Shown here in pieces: positions 32,968 to 41,110 of a stretch of 42,800 nt of DNA. The translations under genes were made by a program, and so were the position numbers. Origin of the DNA: Chloroflexota bacterium (GTDB taxonomy: Bacteria > Chloroflexota > Anaerolineae > Caldilineales > Caldilineaceae); contig JAJRVT010000328.1 of assembly GCA_024277175.1 (NCBI GenBank), positions 1 through 42,800 on the forward strand. The letters are read 5' to 3'. The first letter of the stretch is position 1, and every line of letters begins with the position of its first letter. The notes beneath the pieces were generated by a model. The model was not told where the DNA came from and did not search any database. It was given only the letters and a program-made list of their open reading frames with translations.

Positions 32968-33846
32968 TCAAGAAGAGGGGGCGCGCTTCAGATAGCCCAG
33001 GACCAGGTTCATCACGGTTTTCACATTCTCCGCTTGGCGCGCGAATTTGGGGACGCCAACCACCTTCCGCTTTTCGTCAAAGCACTGCCCGGTGACGTGG
33101 CTCAACTCGTCCGCCGTGGCCGCCCAGAGGTAGACCTCGGCCATCTGCGCCGGCGTAAGTGCGAAGCGGCTCTTCACGGCGTAGAGTTTCTTCATGATGG
33201 CCGGCAGGTCACCATACTTGCTCACATCCGTCTGCACCGCGGGCACGCGGATGCAGTTGACGGTGATATTAGTTCCCTGAAGCTGTTCTGCCAGCCAACG
33301 CGTGTAGATGATCTGGGCCAACTTCGACTGGTAGTAGGCGTTGGTGGCGTTGAATTTCTTGTTCCTGAACTCGGGGTCGACCAGGTCGACTTTCAGAAAG
33401 GGCTTGGCCAACAGCCCTTTGGAACCGACGGTGAGGATTCGCCCCTGTGCACTCTGCTTCAACGCCGGCAAAAGACGTTCGGTGAGTAGGACGGGACCGA
33501 TGTGATTCGTGGCCCAGAAGCGCTCGACGCCCTCTTCTGTGTAGATCGCCTCTTTCTGGGTGATGTCGAAGATGGCGGCGTTGTGGATGAGCGCGTCCAG
33601 CCGGTCATAGCGGGCCAGGAAGGCATCCGCCAGATCGCGGATGGACGCTTGCAGCGACATGTCCACCAACATCAGTTCGACCGCGTCGCTGTTGGCGCTG
33701 GCCTTCACTTCCTGCAAGGCCGCCTCGCCCCGCTGGCGGCTACGGCAGGCCATGATGGTGCGCCATCCCTGCTGCGCGAATTGAATCACCGCGGCTTTGC
33801 CAATGCCGGCGTTGGCGCCGGTGATGAGGCAGATTTTCTGGGGCAT
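32968..33846 (-). CDS. Short-chain dehydrogenase/reductase (retinol-dehydrogenase-like)
   Basis: 292 residues. Rossmann motif TGANAGIG at about 9-16, CRS before the adenine-binding region (favouring NADP), NAA at about 91, catalytic Ser in TVGSKG and YYQSK (Tyr-x3-Lys). The overall pattern matches RDH11-14-like and WWOX-like SDRs. The ATG at 33846 follows AAAGGA; the frame extends 117 nt further without a ribosome site. Extended -10 TGTTATACT lies at 33906-33899. Confidence 0.88.
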   Translation of the reverse strand: MPQKICLITGANAGIGKAAVIQFAQQGWRTIMACRSRQRGEAALQEVKASANSDAVELMLVDMSLQASIRDLADAFLARYDRLDALIHNAAIFDITQKEAIYTEEGVERFWATNHIGPVLLTERLLPALKQSAQGRILTVGSKGLLAKPFLKVDLVDPEFRNKKFNATNAYYQSKLAQIIYTRWLAEQLQGTNITVNCIRVPAVQTDVSKYGDLPAIMKKLYAVKSRFALTPAQMAEVYLWAATADELSHVTGQCFDEKRKVVGVPKFARQAENVKTVMNLVLGYLKRAPSS

Positions 33847-33898
33847 GGCGGGTTCCTTTCCAGGTCGGTGGACGTTCGTGAGCGATGGGCGCGCCCAC

Positions 33899-33985
33899 AG
33901 TATAACACGCCGCCTGTCAGGCCGAAGAGGGCCGCCATCAACGCACCTGCGGCAGTTTCCCATTCCTCGTTCAATCTTCTATAAT
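33899..33985. promoter_or_regulatory. Divergent -10 boxes for the SDR gene and the R-M relic
   Basis: On the minus strand TGTTATACT (33906-33898) is an extended -10 for the SDR gene. On the plus strand TATAAT (33980-33985) precedes the relic ATG by 31 nt, with AGGAAG as ribosome site. The relic thus seems to have kept its original promoter. Confidence 0.5.
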
Positions 33986-34016
33986 TCCTCAAAACCACCG
34001 CACCCAGGAAGAAACC

Positions 34017-34386
34017 ATGCCCACACTCGATTGGATTGGCAAAGACGCCGTTGTCGAACACCATAAAAACGTCCCCTACCACCTGCTGCGCTGCGACCCC
34101 GACCTGTCCGTCGGCGAGGCGAGTAGCGGCAGTGCGCAATCCGGAGTGAGGGTCGCAGGCCTTTTCGCTGCAAACCGCCAGCGATAGATTTTATCCCGAC
34201 TTCATCTGCCTCCTGGAAGACGGTCGCCACCTGGTCGTCGAATACAAGGGCGAACATCTGTGGAGCAACGAGGATTCCAAGGAGAAGCGCGCCTTGGGTG
34301 AGCTATGGGCCAAACGCAGCAACGGAATGTGTCTCTTTGTCATGCCCAAAGGGAGGGATTTCGAGACGATCAGGGCGGTGTTGTGA
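34017..34386 (+). pseudogene. Relic of a Type III-like restriction-modification locus: mod start fused to res end
   Basis: The first ~36 codons (MPTLDWIGKDAVVEHHKN..., to VGEAS at about 34124) match the conserved N-terminus of site-specific DNA methyltransferases found with Res subunits. In the +1 frame, 34132-34386 encodes VRNPE, a TGA where Trp is expected (34147-34149), then AFSLQTASDRFYPDFICLLE, VVEYKGEHLWSNEDSKEKRA and CLFVMPKGRDFETIRAVL, the conserved C-terminus of Type III Res subunits. So one deletion removed the methylase catalytic part and nearly all of the helicase-nuclease, leaving both outer ends with an intact promoter and ribosome site. A 56-codon hybrid peptide (to 34187) could still be made. 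Confidence 0.8.
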
Positions 34387-34419
34387 GGATATAGAAGACG
34401 ATTGTTCGTCCAGCCAGGA

Positions 34420-34509
34420 CAGAACGCAGATTGCGCGAATTGGGCGGAGCATCACGGATTCTGAAAAATCCGCGATGCTCCGTCAAATCCGCGCGATCCG
34501 CGTTCTATT
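34420..34509. repeat. Palindromic intergenic repeat, AATAGAACGC family, variant inner stem
   Basis: The ends read AGAACGCAGATTGCGCGAAT and its imperfect complement ending CGCGTTCTATTG. The inner stem is GGAGCATC-A-CGGATT against AATCCG-C-GATGCTCC (34446-34481). It separates the R-M relic from the end of sdhD. Confidence 0.8.
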
Positions 34510-34523
34510 GAATCTTACATGTC

Positions 34524-34850
34524 CTACACTGGCGGCGTGAAGTTCAAGACGGTCACCGTCCCGTAGTACATAGCCCACACGCCCAGCACGATGGCCAGCC
34601 CCGCCAGCACGCGCTTGTACTTGCCGACGCGCTGGAAATCGGTCAGCACCATGTACGAGCCGGCCAAGGCGTGGATCACCACCGCTAAGATGAAGGCGAT
34701 GTCGATGGCCTTCCAGACCGGGTCATCCAGGCGCTCGATAATGCGGCTGAAGTCGATATGGAAAGGCGGATAGTGGACCACGATCATGTGGATGGTCAAA
34801 AAGATCAGCAACGCAATCGCGCTGTATCGCTGTAATTGGAATGTTCGCAT
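34524..34850 (-). CDS. sdhD: Succinate dehydrogenase membrane anchor subunit
   Basis: 108 residues with three membrane helices (about 9-26, 48-70, 80-102). Histidines in IHMIVVHYPP and AVVIHALAG are candidates for haem b ligation. Last gene of the sdhABCD cluster; AAGGAG is 7 nt before the ATG. Similarity is to SdhD-type anchors; the assignment between SdhC and SdhD rests mostly on gene position. Confidence 0.75.
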   Translation of the reverse strand: MRTFQLQRYSAIALLIFLTIHMIVVHYPPFHIDFSRIIERLDDPVWKAIDIAFILAVVIHALAGSYMVLTDFQRVGKYKRVLAGLAIVLGVWAMYYGTVTVLNFTPPV

Positions 34851-34932
34851 GGCATAAGCTCCTTGGAAGACGAACGACGGATGACCAGCGACGAACGCTC
34901 CTCGTCGCAGACCGGACAGTCAACCGGCGGCC

Positions 34933-34986
34933 GTTAGTCATTGGTCGTTAGTCATTGATCATTGATCATTACCCATTGATCATTAA
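34933..34986. repeat. Direct repeat tract between sdhC and sdhD
   Basis: GTTAGTCATTG occurs at 34933-34943 and again at 34947-34957, followed by several CATTGATCATT words up to the sdhC stop codon. The 136-nt gap between sdhC and sdhD is otherwise featureless apart from the sdhD ribosome site. Confidence 0.6.
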
Positions 34987-35334
34987 CTACCCCTGCAACA
35001 TGAACATCAGGATCGGCACGCCGCCGGCGACGGTCAGGATGGCGGCGATGGCAAAGGCGGCGTAGAACAGGCTTTTGCGCTTGTCGGTCACGTCAAAATA
35101 GTGGACGATCAGCAGACGGATGCCGTCGAACGCGTGGTAGACCACCGCAGCCAGCAGCGCGATCTCGAACAGTTTGAAAATGGGCGTCTGCACCGCGTTC
35201 AAGCGCGCGTTGAAGACCTCCGGCCCCTGGTTGACCGAACCGATCACCCACATGTGCAGGGCGAGATAGATAACCAACGCCACACCACTGATGCGGCGCA
35301 GTAAAAAGCTGATAAACCCAGTGCTTCGATACAT
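34987..35334 (-). CDS. sdhC: Succinate dehydrogenase cytochrome b556 subunit
   Basis: 115 residues, three membrane helices (about 15-34, 53-75, 90-112). The N-terminal SFLLRRISGVALVIYLALHMWVIGS is the SdhC signature, with His in LALHMW, and VVYHAFDGIR in helix two supplies a second conserved His. It anchors the SdhAB catalytic part and carries quinone and haem. GGAG lies just before the ATG. Confidence 0.88.
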   Translation of the reverse strand: MYRSTGFISFLLRRISGVALVIYLALHMWVIGSVNQGPEVFNARLNAVQTPIFKLFEIALLAAVVYHAFDGIRLLIVHYFDVTDKRKSLFYAAFAIAAILTVAGGVPILMFMLQG

Positions 35335-35372
35335 GGTGTGCTCCTGTCGTCAGTAAAACGTAATGGACTCCC

Positions 35373-35415
35373 GCCTTCACGTTTCACGCTTTACGTTTCA
35401 CGTTTCACGCCTCAC
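35373..35415. repeat. CGTTTCACGCTTTACG-type repeat at the end of sdhB
   Basis: A run of the words CTTCACG, TTTCACG and CTTTACG fills the sdhC-sdhB gap and extends over the sdhB stop codon (35405-35407). Related tracts lie at 10305 and 36244. Confidence 0.6.
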
Positions 35416-36220
35416 GAATCGGTTCATTCAACGTCTTCTGCCGCTCTTCGCGCGCTTCTTCATAGGCCAACCGCTTTTGCGCCAGCTTGCGCAGGGTTTC
35501 GATAGCCTCGGTCGGGTTCAGATTCTTGGGGCAGGCGTCGATGCAGTTGAAAATGGTGTGGCAGCGATAGACGCCGTTGTCCCCATCCACGATCTCCAGC
35601 CGCTCGCCGGGGATCGAGTCGCGCGGGTCCGCGGTGCGCAGGAAACTCTTGAGCAAGGCGTGGGGACCGATGTACTCCTTGTTCAACCCCACCACCTGGC
35701 ACGAGGAATAGCAGGCCCCGCACATGATGCAGGTCTCGGCGTTGTGGAGCGCTTCCACCTCCTCCGGACTCATGCGGAATTCCTTCTCCGGGATGTCGTC
35801 CGGCGGAATGAGCCAGGGCTTGATCTTCATATATTGCGCCCAGAAAGTGGTGCGGTCCACCACCAGGTCCTTGATGATGGGCTGGAAAGGCAGGGGCTTG
35901 ATGGTGATCTTGCCATGATAGTCCAGGCTCTCGCTCAGGGGACGATGACAGGCCAGATCATTCGACCCGTTGATGTTCATGGCGCAACTGCCGCAGATGG
36001 CGTGGCGGCAGGAGCGGCGGAAGGTGACGCTGCCGTCCTGTTCGGTCTTGATGTGGTGAAGCGCATCCAACACCGTGGTGTCGGGCGTCATGGGGACCTC
36101 GAACTCCTCCATGTAGGGCTTCTCGTCCACCTCCGGGTTGAAGCGCTGTATCCGCACAATCGCCTTATTGCCCTTTTTAATTGCCTCAGGCGTTTCGCGT
36201 TTGAAAATAAAATCGAACAT
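35405..36220 (-). CDS. sdhB: Succinate dehydrogenase iron-sulfur subunit
   Basis: 271 residues. N-terminal ferredoxin domain binds [2Fe-2S] through CRHAICGSCAMNINGSNDLAC; the C-terminal domain binds [4Fe-4S] through CIMCGACYSSC and [3Fe-4S] through CHTIFNCIDACPKN. It carries electrons from SdhA flavin to the quinone site. The ATG at 36220 is 6 nt behind AAGGAG; a longer frame to 36292 comes from repeat sequence. A charged C-terminal tail (EEAREERQKTLNEPIREA) is present. Confidence 0.93.
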   Translation of the reverse strand: MFDFIFKRETPEAIKKGNKAIVRIQRFNPEVDEKPYMEEFEVPMTPDTTVLDALHHIKTEQDGSVTFRRSCRHAICGSCAMNINGSNDLACHRPLSESLDYHGKITIKPLPFQPIIKDLVVDRTTFWAQYMKIKPWLIPPDDIPEKEFRMSPEEVEALHNAETCIMCGACYSSCQVVGLNKEYIGPHALLKSFLRTADPRDSIPGERLEIVDGDNGVYRCHTIFNCIDACPKNLNPTEAIETLRKLAQKRLAYEEAREERQKTLNEPIREA

Positions 36221-36243
36221 AGTCTGCTCCTTGATGGAAAGAC

Positions 36244-36322
36244 GAAGCGTGAAACGTAATGCGTAATGCGTGAAACGCAACTCGCCAGCCACGTTTTACG
36301 CTTTACGTTTTACGCTTTACGC
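36244..36322. repeat. Inverted repeat of AAGCGTGAAACGTAA / TTTTACGCTTTACG words between sdhA and sdhB
   Basis: AAGCGTGAAACGTAATGCG on the left faces tandem ACGTTTTACGCTTTACG words on the right, up to 1 nt before the sdhA stop codon. In an operon such a hairpin could mark an RNA processing site or lower expression of the distal genes. Confidence 0.65.
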
Positions 36323-38113
36323 CTAATATTTTCGCTCCTGTGGCGGATACTTCTCCCAGTCGATGCTGACCGGCTTGTAGCTCAGCTTGGGGCCGTCGTC
36401 GGTCTTGTGGGCCACTGTATGCTTGAGCCAGTCCTCATCGTCGCGCTTGGGGAAATCAGTGCGGGAATGGGCGCCGCGGCTCTCGGTGCGGGCCAGCGCG
36501 CCGGCCACGATCACCTCGCTGAAGGTGAGCAGATGCTCGGCCTCCAGGGTGGCCAGCAGGTCGGTGTTGAAGTGGCGGCCCTTGTCCATGGTGCGGGCGT
36601 GTTTGAAGCGCTCCTGCAATTCCTTGATATCGCTCATCGCGACCTTGAGCCGATCTTCGTCCCGGAAGACGCCGCAGTTGTCCGTCATGGTGGACTTCAA
36701 GTCCTGGGCGATATGCTCCACCAGTTCGTCGCCGTCCCGATCCAGCAGGCTCTTGATACGCTGCCGCTGGCGCTCGGCCGGGTCGCCGCTGACCGGATAG
36801 AGCTGTGCCCCGCCTTTGACGAACTCGGCGATGGCGTAGCCGGCCCGCCGCCCAAAGACTGACGCCTCCAGCAGGCTGTTGGTGCCCAGGCGGTTGGCCC
36901 CATGAACGCTCACGGCAGCGCATTCGCCGGCCGCATAAAAACCCACCACTGGGTCGCCGGCCGCGTTGGCGATCACCTGGCCGTCCACTGTGGTGGGGAT
37001 GCCGCCCATGCTGTAGTGGGCCGTGGGCTGGATGGGCACGGGCGCGTCGATGGGGTCCACGCCCACGAAATTGATGGCGATCTCCCGCACTTGGGGCAGC
37101 CGGCTCAAAATTTTCTCCCGGCCCAGATGGCGCATGTCCAGGAAGATGCCCTGGCCGTCCTCCATGACGCCCCGGCCTTCGTTGATCTCGGTCTGCTCGG
37201 AGCGGCTGACCAGATCCCGGGGGGCCAGTTCCATCTTGTCGGGCGCGTACTTCTCCATGAAGCGCTCGCCCTTGTTGTTGATGAGGTAACCGCCCTCGCC
37301 GCGACAGGCCTCACTCATGAGGATGCCATGGCGGTAGAGGCCCGTGGGGTGGAACTGGACGAACTCCATGTCCATGAGCGGCGCGCCGGCGTCATAGGCG
37401 ATGGCCACGCCGTCGCCCGTGTTGGCGAAGGCGTTGGACGTGATTTTGAAGGCCCGTCCGTAGCCGCCGGTGCCGAACATGACCGCCTTGGCCCGCAGGG
37501 TGTGGACCTCGCCGGTGAGCACGTCCATGGCCACCACGCCCCGACAGATATTGTCCTCGATGATCAGGTTCATGACGTACCACTCGGCGTAGAACTTGAC
37601 GTTGTTGCGCAGGGCCTGCTCGTGGATCGTGTGCAGGAGCACGTGGCCGGTCCAGTCCGCGGCGAAACAGGCCCGGGGCGCGGAGTGGCCGCCGAAGCGG
37701 CGCTGGTTGATGCGGCCATCAGGCGTGCGGCTGAAGACGCAGCCCATGTGCTCGTATTCGTAGACCACGTCGGCTGCATCATCCACCAGAATCCGGATCG
37801 CGTCCTGGTCGCCCAGCCAGTCGGATCCCTTGATGGTGTCAAACATGTGCAGGTCCGGGCTGTCCACCGGTTCCTCGCCGGGCGGGATCTGCTCCAACGG
37901 CCCGCGCGGTCCGGTGCCGGCCACAGGACGCGTGTTGCTCAGCGACGCGGCGATACCGCCCTGGGCGGCCCCGCTGTGGGAGCGCAAGGGGTGGATCTTG
38001 GAAAGCACGCCAATATCCTTGACGCCCTCGCGCGCCGCCACCATCGCCGCCCACGTCCCGGCCAGGCCCGCGCCGACAACAATGACGTCGTGTGTGATTG
38101 TGTTGTTTGGCAT
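36323..38113 (-). CDS. sdhA: Succinate dehydrogenase flavoprotein subunit
   Basis: 596 residues. FAD-binding motif [14 protein letters not shown] at the N-terminus; His46 in SHSGAAQGG is the expected covalent FAD attachment site; substrate-site motifs [15 protein letters not shown] and the HSAPR-containing segment are present, as is [12 protein letters not shown]. It oxidises succinate to fumarate on the cytoplasmic side. First gene of the cluster, order A-B-C-D on the minus strand. Confidence 0.95.
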   Translation of the reverse strand: MPNNTITHDVIVVGAGLAGTWAAMVAAREGVKDIGVLSKIHPLRSHSGAAQGGIAASLSNTRPVAGTGPRGPLEQIPPGEEPVDSPDLHMFDTIKGSDWLGDQDAIRILVDDAADVVYEYEHMGCVFSRTPDGRINQRRFGGHSAPRACFAADWTGHVLLHTIHEQALRNNVKFYAEWYVMNLIIEDNICRGVVAMDVLTGEVHTLRAKAVMFGTGGYGRAFKITSNAFANTGDGVAIAYDAGAPLMDMEFVQFHPTGLYRHGILMSEACRGEGGYLINNKGERFMEKYAPDKMELAPRDLVSRSEQTEINEGRGVMEDGQGIFLDMRHLGREKILSRLPQVREIAINFVGVDPIDAPVPIQPTAHYSMGGIPTTVDGQVIANAAGDPVVGFYAAGECAAVSVHGANRLGTNSLLEASVFGRRAGYAIAEFVKGGAQLYPVSGDPAERQRQRIKSLLDRDGDELVEHIAQDLKSTMTDNCGVFRDEDRLKVAMSDIKELQERFKHARTMDKGRHFNTDLLATLEAEHLLTFSEVIVAGALARTESRGAHSRTDFPKRDDEDWLKHTVAHKTDDGPKLSYKPVSIDWEKYPPQERKY

Positions 38114-38459
38114 AACGACTCCATTACGTGATTCGACGGTGACAGGAATGCGCTCACCGTCGGTTGGGTGATAGAATTGAATTGAATAGTCGTATGGACG
38201 GGCATGGAAGCGCTGCGGGCGAAAGAAATGGCCGCCTCACCACGTCCGTAATAAGGAATGCCTATAGAGTACCCGAATCCGCGCCGCCTGCGTAGGGTTG
38301 GATGTCACCAGCCCGATGGGACAAAGTCCCCTTTGTTTGGGACATCTGTCACACCCGCCGCCCGTCACGCATCACATTTCACAGCTCACTCGTCATTTTG
38401 CACTCATCGTTCGTCATTTGTCGTTCGTCACTCATCACCCATCACACAAAGGAGCAACC
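38114..38459. other. Divergent intergenic region between sdhA and the Rieske/ThDP gene
   Basis: 346 nt. Next to sdhA is the inverted repeat at 38134-38162. The part from 38360 to 38450 is made of degenerate TCGTTCGTCA / CATCAC words without coding character. AAAGGAG at its right end serves the Rieske/ThDP gene. No clear -10/-35 pair could be chosen for either direction. Confidence 0.55.
38134..38162. promoter_or_regulatory. Inverted repeat in the sdhA leader
   Basis: CGACGGTGA (38134-38142) and TCACCGTCG (38154-38162) form a perfect 9-bp inverted repeat with 11 nt between centres of the arms, about 20 nt upstream of the sdhA ATG. It could be an operator or an RNA hairpin controlling the sdh operon. 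No T run follows on either strand. Confidence 0.5.
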
Positions 38460-40400
38460 ATGCCCACCCACTGGTACAAAGTCGCGGACACAGACGATCT
38501 GCCCATGGATTCCGTCACCACCGCCGTGGCCGGCGTCAAGGCCGTTTGCCTGGTGCGCACCGAAGCCTACGGCCTCACCGCGCTGGACAACCGCTGCCCC
38601 CATCAGGGCGGTCCCCTGGGCGAGGGCCAGATGGATGGGGAATGGCTCATCTGCCCCTGGCACGGCTACGAATACGACCCCAAGACGGGCGAGCCGCCGG
38701 CTGGCTACGGCGATTGCGCCACGCCCCTGCCCCTGGAGGTGCGGGACGACGGCGTCTATGTGCAGGTGGAAGAGCCGGTGCACCAGCCCACGGTCTCGGA
38801 TCAGATGGTGCAGGTCATGACTGACTGGGGCGTGGACACGATCTTCGGCATGGTGGGACACTCCAACCTGGGCCTGGCCGACGCCTTCCGCCGGGCCGAA
38901 GAGGCCGGGCGGCTGCGCTACTTCGGCATTCGCCACGAGGGCGCGGCCTCCTTCGCGGCCTCGGCCTATGGCAAGCTGACGGGGCGGCCAGCGGCCTGCT
39001 TCGGCATCGCCGGCCCCGGCAGCACCAACCTGCTCACCGGCCTCTGGGACGCCAAGGTGGACCGCGCCCCCGTCCTGGCCCTGAGCGGGCAGGTCAACAC
39101 CCAGGTGCTGGGTCCGGGCGCGTTTCAGGAGGTGGACCTCTACGCGGCCTTCGACGCGGTCCGCGTCTGGGGCCAGACCGTGCTCACGGCCGAGAACGCC
39201 AGCGATCTCATGGCCCTGGCCCTCAAACACGCGCAGGTGGAGCAGGGCGTGGCCCACCTTATCTTCCCCGATGAGGTTCAGGTCAAGCCCGCCCTGGATC
39301 CCATGCCGGCGACGCCCGAACGGGGCCGGGTCTCCACCATCGGGATCATGCCGCCTCAAGCCGAACTGGACGCGGCCATCGAGTTGATCAACGAGGCCGA
39401 GCGGCCCACCATCATCGTCGGTCACGGCGCACGCTTCCACCGGGAGGCGATCCTGGCGTTCGCTGAGCGCATCGACGCCGCGGTCATCACCACCTTCAAG
39501 GCCAAGGGCCTGATCGCGGACGACCACCCCCTGGGCTGCGGCGTGCTGGGGCGGAGCGGCACGCCCGTGGGCAGCAGCATGATGGGGCGCAGCGATCTGC
39601 TGATTGTGCTGGGCGCGTCCTTCTCCAACCACACCGGCATCTCCCAGAAAAAGAAGACCATTCAGGTGGACATTGACCGCATGACCCTGGGCAAGTTCCA
39701 CCCGGTGACCGTCCCTCTGTGGGGCGAGATCGGGACCACCCTGGAGCGCTTCCGTGCGCGGGTGGACCCGGTCGAGCGACCCCAGGTGCGCACGGAGATC
39801 GCGCAGCGTTGGGCGTATTGGCGGGCGCGCAAGGAGCGCTATGTGGGGATGATGGACGAGCAGGGGCGCATGCACCCGGCCCTGGTCTTCAAGCACCTCT
39901 CGGCCCTGGTCCCGGAGGATGCCGTGATCTGTGTGGATGTGGGCAACAACACCTACAGTTTTGGCCGTTTCTTCGAGAGCAAGGGGCAGAGCGTGCTCAT
40001 GTCCGGCTACCTGGGCAGCATCGGCTTCGCGTTCCCGGCCGCGCTGGGTGCGTGGGCCGCGGTGGGCGACCGGCGCAAGATCGTCTCCGTCTCCGGCGAC
40101 GGCGGATTTGGCCAGTACATGGGCGAGTTCACCACCGCGGTCAAGTACGGCATGCCCATCTGCCATATCCTGCTCAACAACGACCAGTTGGGGAAGATCT
40201 CCAAGGAGCAGCGAGCCAGCCAGTATCCCGTCTGGCAAACCAGCCTGCAGAACCCCAACTTCGCCGAGTTCGCCACCCTCTGCGGCGGCTTCGGCGTACG
40301 CGCGACCACGCCCGCGGAGGTCGGCCCCGCGATCGTGGCTGGTCTCAACGCCGACGGGCCGGCAATTGTGGAAATTTTGACGGATCCGAGTCAGACTTAA
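38460..40400 (+). CDS. Rieske ferredoxin-like domain fused to a pyruvate oxidase/acetolactate synthase-type ThDP enzyme
   Basis: 646 residues. Residues 1-105 form a Rieske domain with Cys46-x-His48 (CPHQGG) and Cys65-x2-His68 (CPWHGYEYD), the four [2Fe-2S] ligands. From about 112 the three ThDP-enzyme domains follow: Pyr domain with catalytic Glu160 in RHEGAAS and GPGSTNLLTGL; middle domain (about 305-435); PP domain with SGDGG (Asp547) and LLNND for Mg-ThDP binding. Overall it most resembles pyruvate oxidase-type enzymes, but the substrate is not certain. The Rieske part may accept electrons from the ThDP intermediate. ATG 38460 is behind AAAGGAG; upstream open frame is repeat-like. Confidence 0.85.
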   Translation: MPTHWYKVADTDDLPMDSVTTAVAGVKAVCLVRTEAYGLTALDNRCPHQGGPLGEGQMDGEWLICPWHGYEYDPKTGEPPAGYGDCATPLPLEVRDDGVYVQVEEPVHQPTVSDQMVQVMTDWGVDTIFGMVGHSNLGLADAFRRAEEAGRLRYFGIRHEGAASFAASAYGKLTGRPAACFGIAGPGSTNLLTGLWDAKVDRAPVLALSGQVNTQVLGPGAFQEVDLYAAFDAVRVWGQTVLTAENASDLMALALKHAQVEQGVAHLIFPDEVQVKPALDPMPATPERGRVSTIGIMPPQAELDAAIELINEAERPTIIVGHGARFHREAILAFAERIDAAVITTFKAKGLIADDHPLGCGVLGRSGTPVGSSMMGRSDLLIVLGASFSNHTGISQKKKTIQVDIDRMTLGKFHPVTVPLWGEIGTTLERFRARVDPVERPQVRTEIAQRWAYWRARKERYVGMMDEQGRMHPALVFKHLSALVPEDAVICVDVGNNTYSFGRFFESKGQSVLMSGYLGSIGFAFPAALGAWAAVGDRRKIVSVSGDGGFGQYMGEFTTAVKYGMPICHILLNNDQLGKISKEQRASQYPVWQTSLQNPNFAEFATLCGGFGVRATTPAEVGPAIVAGLNADGPAIVEILTDPSQT

Positions 40401-40431
40401 GGATTGAGCACCGGATCAGCTTTGTTGTGGA

Positions 40432-40986
40432 TCAGTCTATGGTGCGGATGCGGAAGAAGGCACCAATGCCAATGCCGATGATGCCGGCGATGACGAGGTT
40501 TGGTTTACCACCGAAAAACCCCCAGATCACTAAGATGAGCACGGTTGTGATAATGGCGAATGAGATTCCCCGCCGATAGTCGTAGACGGTCACGGGAATA
40601 GTAGGAGGGGCGTGTTCCCCCAATTGCCTGACGAGTTTGTATTCTTCAGCTTTGGCTTTTCGCATTGCATCACCATGCTCGCCCTCTTTGATCAGGGTCT
40701 GAATATGGTCCTGAACATGGTTGAGGCGAGTCATGGATAGTTGGCGATCATTAGCGGCCTGTTGGGCGGATTGTGCAAGTTGGGCCTGTTCGCGGGTTTT
40801 TCGGTGTTCATCAGCGACGGCGGCGGTGATTTGTTGGACCTGCTCGGTGAGGGAGAGTTCGAGATGGCCGGCGTTGTTGTGGATGAAAAGTGGTGTGTTG
40901 CAGTAAGCACAGGTCATTTGGGACTGGTCGCCGTGAACAGTAAGAGGGGCACTGCACGATGGGCAGTTGGCCTGGATGATCTGCAT
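40432..40986 (-). CDS. Zinc-ribbon membrane protein of unknown function
   Basis: 184 residues. N-terminal zinc ribbon CPSC...CAYC (residues about 8-29), a long charged helical/coiled-coil region (about 45-125, EQVQQITAAVADEHRKTREQAQLAQSAQQAAN), and two closely spaced membrane helices (about 138-178). No enzymatic motif is visible. AAAGGA precedes the ATG and a good promoter lies at 41022-41050. Convergent with the Rieske/ThDP gene. Confidence 0.75.
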   Translation of the reverse strand: MQIIQANCPSCSAPLTVHGDQSQMTCAYCNTPLFIHNNAGHLELSLTEQVQQITAAVADEHRKTREQAQLAQSAQQAANDRQLSMTRLNHVQDHIQTLIKEGEHGDAMRKAKAEEYKLVRQLGEHAPPTIPVTVYDYRRGISFAIITTVLILVIWGFFGGKPNLVIAGIIGIGIGAFFRIRTID

Positions 40987-41021
40987 GTGAGTTTCCTTTC
41001 GAGGATGTGGATATCATGCTC

Positions 41022-41050
41022 ATTATAGCGAATTTGGGTGGGTATGGCAA
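41022..41050 (-). promoter_or_regulatory. Promoter of the zinc-ribbon protein gene
   Basis: On the minus strand TTGCCA (41050-41045) and TATAAT (41027-41022) are 17 nt apart, a near-consensus promoter. The leader to the ATG at 40986 is about 30 nt and includes AAAGGA. Confidence 0.65.
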
Positions 41051-41110
41051 CGGCTGAATAACAAAATCAAGATTATGGATGGCGCAGTTTGTTATATGCA
41101 CTCTCAGATC

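Noticed and set aside
34861..34986. Short direct repeats between sdhC and sdhD considered as a CRISPR array
   Set aside because: The repeated units are 11 nt with spacers of 3 nt or none; no CRISPR geometry and no cas genes.
36902..38131. Plus-strand ORF of 409 codons opposite sdhA
   Set aside because: Antisense shadow of sdhA with His/Val/Asp-rich composition; the sdhA motifs on the minus strand are unmistakable.
38442..40238. Minus-strand ORF of 598 codons opposite the Rieske/ThDP gene
   Set aside because: Antisense shadow with biased composition; the plus strand carries complete catalytic motifs.
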